From assembly GCA_005879805.1 (NCBI GenBank), contig VBKL01000096.1:1-39812 (forward strand): 39,812 nt of DNA. The letters run 5' to 3'. Numbering within the stretch: position 1 is the stretch's first letter; every line of letters starts with the position of its first letter. This document shows, piece by piece, positions 8,185 to 14,986 of the stretch. This DNA comes from Deltaproteobacteria bacterium. GTDB taxonomy: Bacteria; Myxococcota; Myxococcia; Myxococcales; 40CM-4-68-19. A model generated the notes under the pieces. The model saw only the letters and a list, made by a program, of their open reading frames with translations, did no database searches and had not been told where the DNA came from. The translations under genes were made by a program, and so were the position numbers.

Positions 8185-8868
8185 CTAGGTGTAGTCGCGC
8201 GCGATTACTTCCCCGGGCCGCGGGTCGGCGGCGAGCAGCCCCAGCGCGTCCAGGATGATCCACTTCTGCAGCGCTTCGTCGCCCGGGCGCCCGAGCGAAT
8301 GCCCGGCGATGAATCCCTTGGGATAGAGCGCCCGCGGCGGCCGCGCCTGCGCGCTTTCCTCGGGCTCGACCGTGATGAGCACCGTCGGGATCCCTTGCAT
8401 CTCGATGGCCCGCTGCACCGTGACCACGGTGCGGTGGCAGAGCCGTCAGCCGCCGGTGAGCAGGACCGCGTCGGGTCGGGTCCCGGCGACGGCTCGCGCG
8501 ATCTGCGGGACGGTCGTGTCCCGCACTTCCTTGAGGTTCTGCGAGAAGCCCATCGCGAAATGCTGCTCGGTGAGCCCGGCAATGCGCTGCTCCCGGGCGA
8601 GGGAGCGCAGCCGATCGATCGGGAACACGCAGTTCACGTCCTTGTCGATGCAGGCGTGGTCGTAGTGCGTGTCGTCGACCGCGAGGTCCGCGGCGACCGC
8701 CTCGCCGCCGATGGTGCGGAAGCTGGTGTCGCCTTCGAGGACGAACGGCCGGTCGTCCTTCTTGCGAACGCCGGCCGTCGAGACGAGGCAAACCAGAGCG
8801 TCTTCGAGCCGCTTCTTGAACGGAGTGAAAGGAACGCAATATCGCGATAGCTCGAGCGGCTTCTCCAT
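8185..8868 (-). CDS. GrdB-like selenoprotein (glycine/sarcosine/betaine reductase selenoprotein B family) with in-frame UGA
   Basis: Reading through one in-frame TGA (8446-8448) gives 227 residues and a continuous family protein. Before it: STAGVRKKDDRPF, SFRTIGGEAVA, DTHYDH, DKDVNCVFPIDRL and DAVLLTGG; after it: RLCHRTVVTVQRAIEMQGIP, PRALYPKGFIAGHSLGRPGD and a C-terminal helix to a TAG stop. The TGA is codon 141 and makes the motif GG-U-RLC-H, the UxxC redox site of this family. A SECIS-like hairpin follows at once. The start is ATG 8866-8868 with GAGG 5 bases upstream; a GTG at 8872-8874, overlapping the previous stop as GTGA, is the alternative. In true GrdB the Sec belongs to a substrate-activating amino-acid reductase subunit; this short form is usually of unknown substrate and is probably a thiol/selenol redox enzyme (inference). 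Ordinary gene callers will split or truncate it. Confidence 0.85.
8415..8448 (-). promoter_or_regulatory. SECIS-like hairpin for the GrdB-like gene
   Basis: Starting at the UGA (8448-8446), 16 bases lead to a perfect 7-bp stem, GCACCGT (8432-8426) with ACGGTGC (8421-8415), around the tetraloop GGTC. Bacterial SECIS elements lie directly 3' of the UGA inside the coding region and typically show a G-rich apical loop (GGUC in E. coli fdhF) about 16-37 bases away; here the loop begins 23 bases from the U of UGA. The element should recruit SelB with Sec-tRNA. Confidence 0.7.
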
Positions 8869-8870
8869 CC

Positions 8871-9380
8871 TCACCTCAGCTTGTCGAGCGCCTCCATGAT
8901 CTTGTCGGTCGGCGGCTGCTCGGCGATGTCGTGGATGTCGATGTAGCGGATGACACCCTGCTTATCGACGACGAAGATCGCCCGCTCGACGGTGCCGCTG
9001 CCGCGAAGCACCCCGTACTGGACCGCCGCGTATCCGTAAGGCCAGTTGTCGCTGAGGAGCGGGTAGGAGAGCCCGCCCATGGATTTCGCCCACGCTTCGT
9101 TGCTGAACACCTGGTCGGTCGAGATGCCCAGGACCTGGGCATTGCGCCGCTCGAACTCGGAGAGATCCTCCTCGTACGAGGGCATCTGCACCGTTCAAAC
9201 CGGTGTGAATGCCGCCGGGTAGAAGGCGACGACCACGTTTTTCTTTCCGCGGTAGTCGCTGAGCCGGACCTTCTTCTGGGGACCCCCTTTACCAGCCCCG
9301 TCCCCGGTCGCAGTCAGCTCGAAGTCGGGAGCCTCCTCGCCGACCTGCAGGCGCCAGACGGCTCTCTTGGGTTGTGCCAT
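8871..9380 (-). CDS. Selenocysteine-containing peroxiredoxin (AhpC/TSA family) with in-frame UGA
   Basis: Reading through the TGA at 9195-9197 joins two frame-matched parts into a complete 169-residue peroxiredoxin. The first part holds GEEAPDFELTA, VRLSDYRGKKNVVVAFYPAA and FTPV; the TGA is codon 62, exactly the peroxidatic position of PxxxTxxC, giving PAAFTPV-U-TVQMPSYEEDL. The second part holds LGISTDQVFSNEAWA, GGLSYPLLSDNWP, YGVLR and FVVDKQGVIRYIDI, all typical. There is no Cys anywhere in the protein, so it is a 1-Sec enzyme lacking a resolving thiol and needs an external reductant. The start ATG 9378-9380 has AAAGGA 8 bases upstream; its stop overlaps the alternative GTG of the GrdB-like gene (GTGA). 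It reduces peroxides in the cytoplasm. Sec peroxiredoxins are known in some anaerobes and deltaproteobacteria. Confidence 0.88.
9164..9197 (-). promoter_or_regulatory. SECIS-like hairpin for the Sec-peroxiredoxin
   Basis: After the UGA (9197-9195) the strand can fold CCTC-GTAC-GAGG (loop 21 bases from the U of UGA), extended below by a bulged A, one C-G pair, one mismatch and three more pairs (GAT with ATC). Distance fits bacterial SECIS geometry, but the apical loop lacks the usual GGU, and the stem is less regular than in the neighbouring gene. Confidence 0.5.
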
Positions 9381-9418
9381 TCGGGAAGTCCTTTCCACGC
9401 TCCTCTGAGCGCGGGCGC

Positions 9419-9446
9419 ACTCTATGCATCGGGAATGCAAAGGCAA
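9419..9446 (-). promoter_or_regulatory. Candidate sigma-70-like promoter for the selenoprotein pair
   Basis: On the minus strand TTGCCT (9446-9441), a 16-base spacer and TAGAGT (9424-9419) lie about 40 bases before the peroxiredoxin ATG. The match is only partial to TTGACA/TATAAT, so this is tentative. The upstream BON gene is on the same strand, and read-through from it is also possible. Confidence 0.35.
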
Positions 9447-9475
9447 GCGCTGACTTGTCCTACCTCGGCGCGCCG

Positions 9476-9781
9476 TCAGTGCAGGAACGACCCGTGCGCA
9501 ATCTGGAGGAGCGCCAGATCGTCGTCGATGGCGCGAACGCCGCGCACCCGCGAGACGGCGCGGAGGATGCGGGGGTGATCGGATGCCGGGACCGAGCCGC
9601 GAAGCTCGACTTCGCCGCCGGAGACGGAGACTTCGACCTCGGCGCCGAGGCGGCGGAGGCGATGGCGCACGCGTTCGGCGATGACGGAGTCCGGCGCCCC
9701 GCGGCGGCGGAAGACGAGCCGCGCAAAAGCCGCCCCCAGTATCAACCCTACCGAGAGGAAGACGACCTCGCGCGATTTCAT
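9476..9781 (-). CDS. Membrane-anchored BON-domain protein
   Basis: A 101-residue protein. The N terminus has one membrane segment (VVFLSVGLILGAAFARLVF, about residues 5-23). The rest is a BON domain: IAERVRHRLRRLG, then VSVSGGEVELRGSVP and ILRAVSRVRGVRAIDDDL, the alpha-beta-beta pattern thought to bind phospholipid at envelope interfaces. The start ATG (9779-9781) has GGAGG 8 bases upstream. It is the first gene of the minus-strand run that leads into the selenoprotein pair, 95 bases away, and is divergent from the FIST gene. A role in envelope stress is plausible from the family but not shown. Confidence 0.8.
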   Translation of the reverse strand: MKSREVVFLSVGLILGAAFARLVFRRRGAPDSVIAERVRHRLRRLGAEVEVSVSGGEVELRGSVPASDHPRILRAVSRVRGVRAIDDDLALLQIAHGSFLH

Positions 9782-9937
9782 TTCAAGGTCCTCCGCTCGG
9801 AACGGTAGGTCTCCGAATCGGCATGCGCACCGGGCGGCTGTTCGCCCGGACGGTCGGCCGGGCCTCGCGCCCGTGCGCCGGACGCCGCGGGGTCGATCGC
9901 GTTGCGCCTCCGGGAACCGCGTGGCAGACAAGGAGGC

Positions 9938-11101
9938 ATGCGGTGGGCTTCCGCGCTCTCCCAGAATGCGCGCCTCGAGGACGCCGTCGTGGAAACGGCG
10001 GCCACAATCCGTGAGGCGCTCTCTGGAACGAGCCCTGATCTCGTCGCCGCCTTCGTCTCGGCCCATCACCGGCCCGCCTACGTCCGCCTCGGCGAGCTGA
10101 TCCAGCGCCAGCTTCCCGGGAGCCTGGTCCTCGGCTGCACGGCATTCGGCGTCATCGGCGACGGCCACGAGGTGGAGGGCGAGCCTGCGCTGTCGCTGAC
10201 CGCCGCGTCCTTGCCCGGGGTCGACCTGCAGACCCTTCGCGTGGAGGAATTGCCCTCCGGCACGCCCGAGGAGCTGCGGCAGGCCTTCGGGATTCGCGCG
10301 GAACGGCCGCACTTGTTGCTCCTCGCCGATCCGCTCACCCTCGACGCTTCCGAGCTCGTCAGCGCGCTCGACGCCGCCTATCCGGGGATGACCAAGATCG
10401 GCGGGCTCGCGAGCGGCGGCGCTTCGCCCGGCGAGAACCGGCTGTTCCTCGGCGACGAAGCGCTCTGGGGCGGTGCGGTCGGCGTCGCTCTTTCTGGAAA
10501 TCTCGCCGTCGACACCATCGTCGCCCAAGGGTGCCGGCCCATCGGCCGGCCGATGCTGGTAACGCGCTGCGAAGGGAACATCGCCCACGAGCTCGATGGC
10601 AAGCCGCCGCTCGCCGTCCTGCGAGATCTGTTCGAGACGCTCGACGAGCGCGATCGCGACCTGTTCCAGAGCTCGCTCTTCGCCGGCGTCGAGATGCGCG
10701 AGGAGCGGGTCGAGTACCACGAGGGTGAATTGCTGGTGCGCAACCTGGTGGGCGCCGATTCGGACACCGGTGCTCTCGCAATCGGCGCGCCGCTCCACAA
10801 CATGCAGGTCGTGCAGTTCCTGCTCCGCGATGCCCGGACCGCCGAAGAGGACCTCGCGCGCCTCCTCGATCGTTCGAAACAACGAGGCGTGTCGCCGCGC
10901 GGCGCATTACTCTTCTCCTGCGTGGGCAGGGGAGCGCATCTGTTCGGAAAGCCGGATCACGACAGCGATCTGTTCCGCGCCAAGGTCGGTCCGGTGCCGC
11001 TCGGCGGCTTCTTCTGCAACGGCGAGATCGGTCCGGTCGGCGGCAGCACCTTCCTGCACGGCTACACCAGCGCCTTCGCCCTCTTCCGGGAGGCGCGGTG
11101 A
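9938..11101 (+). CDS. FIST N/FIST C domain signal-transduction protein
   Basis: A 387-residue protein with the tandem FIST_N and FIST_C domains, a sensory module proposed to bind small ligands such as amino acids. The start MRWASALSQNARL is the usual FIST opening; TSPDLVAAFVSAHH, LGCTAFGVIGDGHEVEG and TKIGGLASGGASPGENRLFL are in FIST_N, and GALLFSCVGRGAHLFGKPDHD, then PLGGFFCNGEIGPVGGSTFLHGYTS, form the conserved FIST_C end. No kinase, GGDEF or methyl-accepting domain is fused, so it probably acts with a partner. An AGGAGG lies unusually close to the ATG (one base), yet the family N terminus supports this start. The next gene begins within its stop (GTGA), implying coupled translation. Confidence 0.9.
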   Translation: MRWASALSQNARLEDAVVETAATIREALSGTSPDLVAAFVSAHHRPAYVRLGELIQRQLPGSLVLGCTAFGVIGDGHEVEGEPALSLTAASLPGVDLQTLRVEELPSGTPEELRQAFGIRAERPHLLLLADPLTLDASELVSALDAAYPGMTKIGGLASGGASPGENRLFLGDEALWGGAVGVALSGNLAVDTIVAQGCRPIGRPMLVTRCEGNIAHELDGKPPLAVLRDLFETLDERDRDLFQSSLFAGVEMREERVEYHEGELLVRNLVGADSDTGALAIGAPLHNMQVVQFLLRDARTAEEDLARLLDRSKQRGVSPRGALLFSCVGRGAHLFGKPDHDSDLFRAKVGPVPLGGFFCNGEIGPVGGSTFLHGYTSAFALFREAR

Positions 11102-11634
11102 AGCTCAACCGCCGCATGCAGGGGTACCTCGAGGAGCTTCGCAGCCGGAACGTCGACGCCGCCCCGATGGTCCCGGGAAAGTGGCCCGACCTGTCCATGC
11201 AGCAGATCGGCGACATCGTGCTCCTCGATTCCTTCTGCAAGAAGCCGTGCCTGCGGCCCTCTGATTTCGGCGCGGCGAGCGCTCTCGAATGCTGCGCGAA
11301 CAAGGTGCTCGTCGAGCGGATGCTCGACCCCTATCTGGTCTACGTCTGCCCGCTCCTGCTCCTCACCGGAGGCGGGAAAGTCCTCAGCGTCGTGCGCGTG
11401 CTTCACCGCCTCGCGCACGGCTTCCGGAAGCCTGCGTAGATCGACCATCACCTTCTGCTCGGTGACCGCGGTGACGGCGGAGAGCGGGATGGCGTGGTCG
11501 CCGGAGTTCTCGATGTCGACCACGATCTCCGGCCGCCCGCCGGGCAGCACCTCGCGGACGGCGCCGAACTCCTCGGTCTCGCCGGTGGCGAAGACCTGAT
11601 AGCCGATTTCGATGAGGGGAAGCTTCCGATCCAT
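11062..11634 (-). CDS. PRC-barrel-like small conserved protein, 3' end doubtful
   Basis: Starting at the ATG 11632-11634, the first 85 residues look genuine: IEIGYQVFATGETEEFGAVR, then RPEIVVDIENSGDHAIPLSAV, TEQKVMVDLRRLPEAV and AVKHAHDAEDFP. This is the pattern of short PRC-barrel/DUF2171-like proteins that end soon after HAHDAED. Here no stop follows; the frame runs on to 11062 antisense to the FIST-linked gene with a sequence that looks non-coding. The true gene probably ends near 11360, and its natural stop is absent, perhaps lost in a deletion. Possible role: RNA-processing or photosynthesis-type PRC-barrel functions are known for the fold, but none can be assigned. Confidence 0.5.
   Translation of the reverse strand: MDRKLPLIEIGYQVFATGETEEFGAVREVLPGGRPEIVVDIENSGDHAIPLSAVTAVTEQKVMVDLRRLPEAVREAVKHAHDAEDFPASGEEQERADVDQIGVEHPLDEHLVRAAFESARRAEIRGPQARLLAEGIEEHDVADLLHGQVGPLSRDHRGGVDVPAAKLLEVPLHAAVELHRASRKRAKALV
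11098..11439 (+). CDS. Conserved-looking hypothetical protein coupled to FIST, C-terminal end doubtful
   Basis: The GTG at 11098 overlaps the FIST stop (GTGA). The first 85 or so codons have strong third-position GC and a protein-like sequence: MQGYLEELRSRN, PGKWPDLSMQQIGDIVLLDS and a Cys-containing stretch FCKKPCLRPSDFG and ALECCANKVLVERML. I do not recognise the family. The Cys pairs (KPC, CC) could bind metal or a cluster. After about 11360 the frame runs antisense into the 3' end of the clearly coding minus-strand gene, so the last 25 residues are probably not authentic; a stretch of DNA may be missing there. Confidence 0.5.
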   Translation: MKLNRRMQGYLEELRSRNVDAAPMVPGKWPDLSMQQIGDIVLLDSFCKKPCLRPSDFGAASALECCANKVLVERMLDPYLVYVCPLLLLTGGGKVLSVVRVLHRLAHGFRKPA

Positions 11635-11759
11635 CGCTTGAAGTTGAGCACCCTGGTCGTCGGACGTAAAGCACGCCCGCCCCGCGGCCGGGCGGCGGTC
11701 GACCACAGGCAACTCCGTGAATAGCTCCTCCTCGGCCCCGTGCAAAAAGGAGAAAACCA

Positions 11760-12305
11760 ATGGCGCAGGGACGCATCGCTTGCTTGCTCGGACCGGGATT
11801 CGAGGACTCGGAGTTCCGCGTGCCGTATGACGCGCTCAAGAACGCCGGCAACCAGGTGGACATCATCAGCACCAAGGCCGGAGTCGAGCTGAAGGGCTAC
11901 AAGGGCAAGGAGACGGTGAAGGCGGACAAGGGAATCGACGAGGTGCGGCCGGAGGACTACCAGGCGCTTCTCATTCCCGGCGGCCACTCGCCCGACCAGC
12001 TTCGCAAGGACAAGAAGATCGTCGAGTTCGTGAAGAAGTTCGACGCGCTCAAGCGGCCCCTCGCGGCCGTCTGCCACGGTCCCCAGCTGCTCCTCACCGC
12101 CCGGCTGGTACGCGGCCGCACGCTCACCGCCTGGGAGACGGTGCAGGGAGACCTCGAGCAGGCCGGCGCGAACGTGAAGGACCAGGAGGTCGTCATCGAC
12201 CAGAACTGGATCACCAGCCGGAAGCCGGAGGATCTGAAGGCGTTCAGCGAGGCGCTCTTGAACGCCTTGCGCAATGCGGGCAAGCGGTCCGAAGCGCGCG
12301 CCTAG
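11760..12305 (+). CDS. DJ-1/PfpI-family protein (YhbO/PfpI type)
   Basis: A 181-residue cytoplasmic protein of the class I glutamine amidotransferase-like fold. The start reads MAQGRIACLLGPGFEDSEFR, with the conserved Glu in GFEDSEF; the nucleophile elbow is AAVCHGPQLLLTA (Cys about residue 104 followed by His), and LLIPGGHSPDQLR is the PGG motif. Members are described as intracellular peptidases or as glyoxal/protein deglycases that protect against carbonyl stress; which applies here is not readable. AAGGAG lies 7 bases before the ATG. It converges on the damaged Fe-alcohol dehydrogenase, overlapping its stop by 4 bases. Confidence 0.9.
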   Translation: MAQGRIACLLGPGFEDSEFRVPYDALKNAGNQVDIISTKAGVELKGYKGKETVKADKGIDEVRPEDYQALLIPGGHSPDQLRKDKKIVEFVKKFDALKRPLAAVCHGPQLLLTARLVRGRTLTAWETVQGDLEQAGANVKDQEVVIDQNWITSRKPEDLKAFSEALLNALRNAGKRSEARA

Positions 12306-13184
12306 AGCGATGCGCGCATGATTCCCAGCAACTCTTCCGCCGAGTAGGGCTTGCCGGCGAGCGGCGCCACCGCTTCCTGCAAGTCCGACTCGGTCAGCTT
12401 CCACTGGGAGAGGTGCTGAGGCAGCCCCAGGCGCGCGACCAGGTCGGCGATCGCAGCGGCGGGATCGGGCCCGAGCCCCGCCCGCAGCCGCTCCAGTGCC
12501 TCCGGCTTGCGCGGCCCGAGGAACCGAATGACGTGCGGCAGAAGCAAGCACGAGGTCACGCCGTGCGGGATGCCGTGTCGCGAGCCGATGCGCTTCCCCA
12601 GCGTGTGCGAGAGCCCACGCGCCGCGGGTCCCGGCAAGAGGTACGAGAGCCACGCCGCGATCTGACCCTCTCCCCGAGCCTCTGCGTTGCGCGGATCCGC
12701 TTTCGCCGCGAGGAGCGCCTTCGGCATACGCCGGAGCGATTCCGCTGCCGTCGCGTCCGGGAGGGGATGCTCGCCTTCCGCGAAGATGGTCTCGACCGCG
12801 TGATCCACCGCCCGGACCCCGGTCGACAGCCACAGGTCCATCGGCGTGTCGACCGCCAGCGTACCGTCGTAGAAGACCGCCGCCGGCCGCAACTCGCGGG
12901 CGGCCACGCCGACCTTCTCCCGGCTCGATTCGGCGGAGAATCCGGCGCTTCCGGAAAGCTCGGCGACCGGGAGAGTGCTGCGTGATGCGGTCGTAGCGTC
13001 CCGCGAGGCGCTTTCCCAGCACCTCGGCGACCGCGCGCCCCGCTCCCTTCCCGGCGCTGGCAGTGGTGACCAGGAAGGCGCGCTGTGCGCCGAACCGGTC
13101 CAACTCCGCGGAGAGCGATTCACCCACGCATCCGAGACCGAAGTGGATGATGTCCGGGTTCTCGTATCTGAATGTGCCCGTCAT
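12302..13184 (-). pseudogene. Iron-containing alcohol dehydrogenase/maleylacetate reductase, internally deleted and frameshifted
   Basis: The N-terminal part starts at ATG 13184 (MTGTFRYENPDIIHFGLG, then AQRAFLVTTASAGKG and LAGRYDRITQHSP). The remainder is in another frame from about 12975: LPVAELSGSAGF, then GVRAVDHAVETIF and KRIGSRHGIPHGVTSCLL, ending at 12302, which carries the family's metal-binding His residues. Comparing with family architecture, about 60 residues are missing at the joint, including the NAD-binding GGGS-DxxK region and the PTT motif. The remaining 294 codons plus one base compare with about 350 residues normally. As written the gene cannot make an active enzyme. It is either a pseudogene or an assembly deletion. 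Confidence 0.75.
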
Positions 13185-13253
13185 GGCATCCAGTCTAGCG
13201 CGCGTCGCGGCCGGATACTTGTCGGATCCCGCCCGGGCGGGCACGCTCTCGCG

Positions 13254-14258
13254 ATGGCCTCGCGCAAGGAAATCCTCCAGGTCGCCGGACGCGAGGTGGC
13301 GATCTCGAATCCCGACAAGATCTTCTTCCCCAAGGCGGGCCACACGAAGCTCGATCTCGTCCAGTACTACCTGGCGGTCGCCGACGGCGCGCTGCGCGGA
13401 GCCGGTGGGCGCCCGATGGCGATGAAGCGCTTCGTCGACGGAGCGGAAGGCGAGTTCTTCTTCCAGAAACGGGCGCCGGCCTCGAAGCCCGACTGGATCG
13501 AGACGGTGGAGCTGAGCTTTCCCTCGGGCCGCACGGCGAGCGAGGTGGTGTTGCGCGACGCGGCCCAGCTCGCGTGGGTAGTAAACCTCGGCTGCATCGA
13601 TCTCAATCCGCACCCTGTGCGCGCGGAGGATGTCGACCATCCGGACGAGCTGCGGGTGGACCTGGATCCCGTCCCCGGCGTTCCCTGGTCGCAGATCCGC
13701 GAGGTGGCCCTGCTGGTGCGCTCGGTCCTCGAGGAGCGCGGACTGCGCGGCTTTCCCAAGACGTCGGGTTCGCGAGGGATGCACATCAACGTGCGCATCG
13801 AGCCGCGCTGGACGTTCGGCGAAGTGCGCTCCGCGGCGCTGGCGCTCGCCCGCGAGGTGGAACGGCGCGCTCCCGAGCTCGCCACCAGCAAATGGTGGAA
13901 GGAGGAGCGGCATGGCGTCTTCCTCGACTACAACCAGAACGCGAAGGACCGCACCGTCGCCTCGGCGTATTCCGTCCGCCCGACTCCCGACGCGCGCGTC
14001 TCGGCGCCGCTCCTGTGGGAGGAAGTGCCCGATTGCGATCCCTCCGCGCTCACCTTGAAGACGGTGCCCGCGCGCTTCGCGAAGATGGGCGATCCGGCCG
14101 AGCAAATCGACCGCTCCGTGGGATCGATCGAATCCCTGCTCGCGCTCTCCAAGGAGCAGCGCGCCCGCGGAGAAAAGGACGCTCCCTGGCCGCCGCATTA
14201 CGCGAAGCAGGAGGGGGAAGCGCCGCGTGTGGCTCCGTCGAGGCGGCGAAAGCAATGA
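13254..14258 (+). CDS. LigD-type polymerase/primase-like protein, second paralogue
   Basis: A 334-residue AEP-superfamily polymerase. It keeps the metal-binding Asp pair in LRVDLDPVPGVPW and a third in GVFLDYNQNAKDRTVAS, with the KTSGSRGMHINVRI block in place of TTGGRGLH. That variant is typical of the mycobacterial PolD1-like branch rather than LigD-proper (family knowledge). The N terminus AGREVAISNPDKIFFPKAG is the usual opening. Start ATG 13254; no Shine-Dalgarno is obvious. The C-terminal tail is Lys/Arg-rich and probably disordered. It lies divergent from the damaged dehydrogenase. Together with the gene at 6383-7291 it gives two separate gap-filling/primase-type polymerases without linked ku or ligase. 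Confidence 0.88.
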   Translation: MASRKEILQVAGREVAISNPDKIFFPKAGHTKLDLVQYYLAVADGALRGAGGRPMAMKRFVDGAEGEFFFQKRAPASKPDWIETVELSFPSGRTASEVVLRDAAQLAWVVNLGCIDLNPHPVRAEDVDHPDELRVDLDPVPGVPWSQIREVALLVRSVLEERGLRGFPKTSGSRGMHINVRIEPRWTFGEVRSAALALAREVERRAPELATSKWWKEERHGVFLDYNQNAKDRTVASAYSVRPTPDARVSAPLLWEEVPDCDPSALTLKTVPARFAKMGDPAEQIDRSVGSIESLLALSKEQRARGEKDAPWPPHYAKQEGEAPRVAPSRRRKQ

Positions 14259-14277
14259 ACCGCCACCCTTCCCCGGA

Positions 14278-14670
14278 TCAGAGCACTTCCACCCGTGCTC
14301 GATGGCCCGGTGAAGATGCCAGTCTCGCGTCCGCGGTGACGAGCGGGATCTCCAGGACCTCCGCCAACGCTAGATAAGCGGCGTCGTAGCCGGTGACATT
14401 CTTGCGCAGGTCCCACATTCTCGAGAGCAGCGGCGCGTGCGGATAGCGATCGAGCGGCATCTCCCGAAGATCGTCGAGCGCCGCGAGAGCACGGGCGCTG
14501 GAAACCTCACCGGCGCGTTCGTACCGGCGCAGGACGTGCAGGACTTCGACGTCGAGGAGGTGCGGGGCGCAGAGACGCTCGGGCCGACGGGAAAGCGCTC
14601 CGCGCCATGCCGTGCCTCTTTGCGTTCCCAGCAGGAGCTCGAGCGCCGCCGATGCGTCGACGACCATCAT
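14278..14670 (-). CDS. PIN-domain toxin, VapC-like
   Basis: A 130-residue PIN-domain ribonuclease. Acidic active-site residues are visible: Asp in MMVVDASAALELLLG, Glu in LLDVEVLHVLRR, Asp in VTGYDAAYLALAE and Asp in LVTADARLA. Length and order match VapC toxins, which cut tRNA or rRNA and block translation. Its ATG overlaps the antitoxin stop (ATGA), the normal toxin-antitoxin arrangement. The target RNA cannot be predicted. Confidence 0.9.
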   Translation of the reverse strand: MMVVDASAALELLLGTQRGTAWRGALSRRPERLCAPHLLDVEVLHVLRRYERAGEVSSARALAALDDLREMPLDRYPHAPLLSRMWDLRKNVTGYDAAYLALAEVLEIPLVTADARLASSPGHRARVEVL

Positions 14671-14897
14671 CGTCCATCGCGCTCGGCGCGGATTGCCTGG
14701 GCCGGGCTCTCCCGTGGTTCGACGCTTTCGCGATGCGAGATGCGCTCGAGAGCCTCGTCGAGCGACGGACGCGCGGCGGCGGCGCGCAACTCTCCGAGCA
14801 AGAACTCAGAGAGACTCATGCCGGCCTTCGCGGCGCGCGCACGGAGGACCGCGTGCAGCCGGTCCGGCACGTTCCGGATCTGCACCATCTTTGGCAT
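14667..14897 (-). CDS. Antitoxin of the VapB/FitA type (ribbon-helix-helix)
   Basis: A 76-residue protein with an N-terminal ribbon-helix-helix: MVQIRNVPDRLHAVLRARAA followed by KAGMSLSEFLLGELR. The C-terminal part (SLDEALERISHRESVE) is the likely toxin-binding tail. I chose ATG 14895-14897 (MPKMVQ); ATG 14886-14888 and an upstream ATG at 14931-14933 are alternatives, but the last lies inside the candidate promoter. RHH antitoxins bind their own operator and neutralise the PIN toxin. Confidence 0.82.
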   Translation of the reverse strand: MPKMVQIRNVPDRLHAVLRARAAKAGMSLSEFLLGELRAAAARPSLDEALERISHRESVEPRESPAQAIRAERDGR

Positions 14898-14903
14898 GCG
14901 AAG

Positions 14904-14933
14904 AACATGTGTCACACGCACATTGCATGTCAA
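14904..14933 (-). promoter_or_regulatory. Candidate promoter/operator of the toxin-antitoxin pair
   Basis: The minus strand has a perfect TTGACA (14933-14928) and, 18 bases on, CATGTT (14909-14904). A transcript starting about 6 bases later would begin at the chosen ATG, i.e. almost leaderless. The same stretch holds an inverted repeat, ACATG (14905-14909) with CATGT (14926-14930), and an inner TGTG/CACA, a plausible autoregulatory operator. Based on inspection only. Confidence 0.45.
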
Positions 14934-14986
14934 GTGTGTACCGGCGAAGATGCGACGCCTGTTTCGACCCGGTCCGGGAGGCGGTC

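Noticed and set aside
8446..8448. TGA in the GrdB-like gene as an ordinary nonsense mutation
   Set aside because: It falls exactly at the family's Sec site, conserved sequence continues in frame after it, and a SECIS-like hairpin follows.
13228..13241. Palindrome CCCGCCCGGGCGGG between the dehydrogenase and polymerase genes as an operator
   Set aside because: Simple GC palindromes are expected by chance at this base composition, and no regulator gene is adjacent.
11448..14255. Long minus-strand frame across the PfpI and polymerase genes
   Set aside because: Only the stretch from 13184 down to about 12975 (the dehydrogenase N terminus) is genuine; the rest is antisense.
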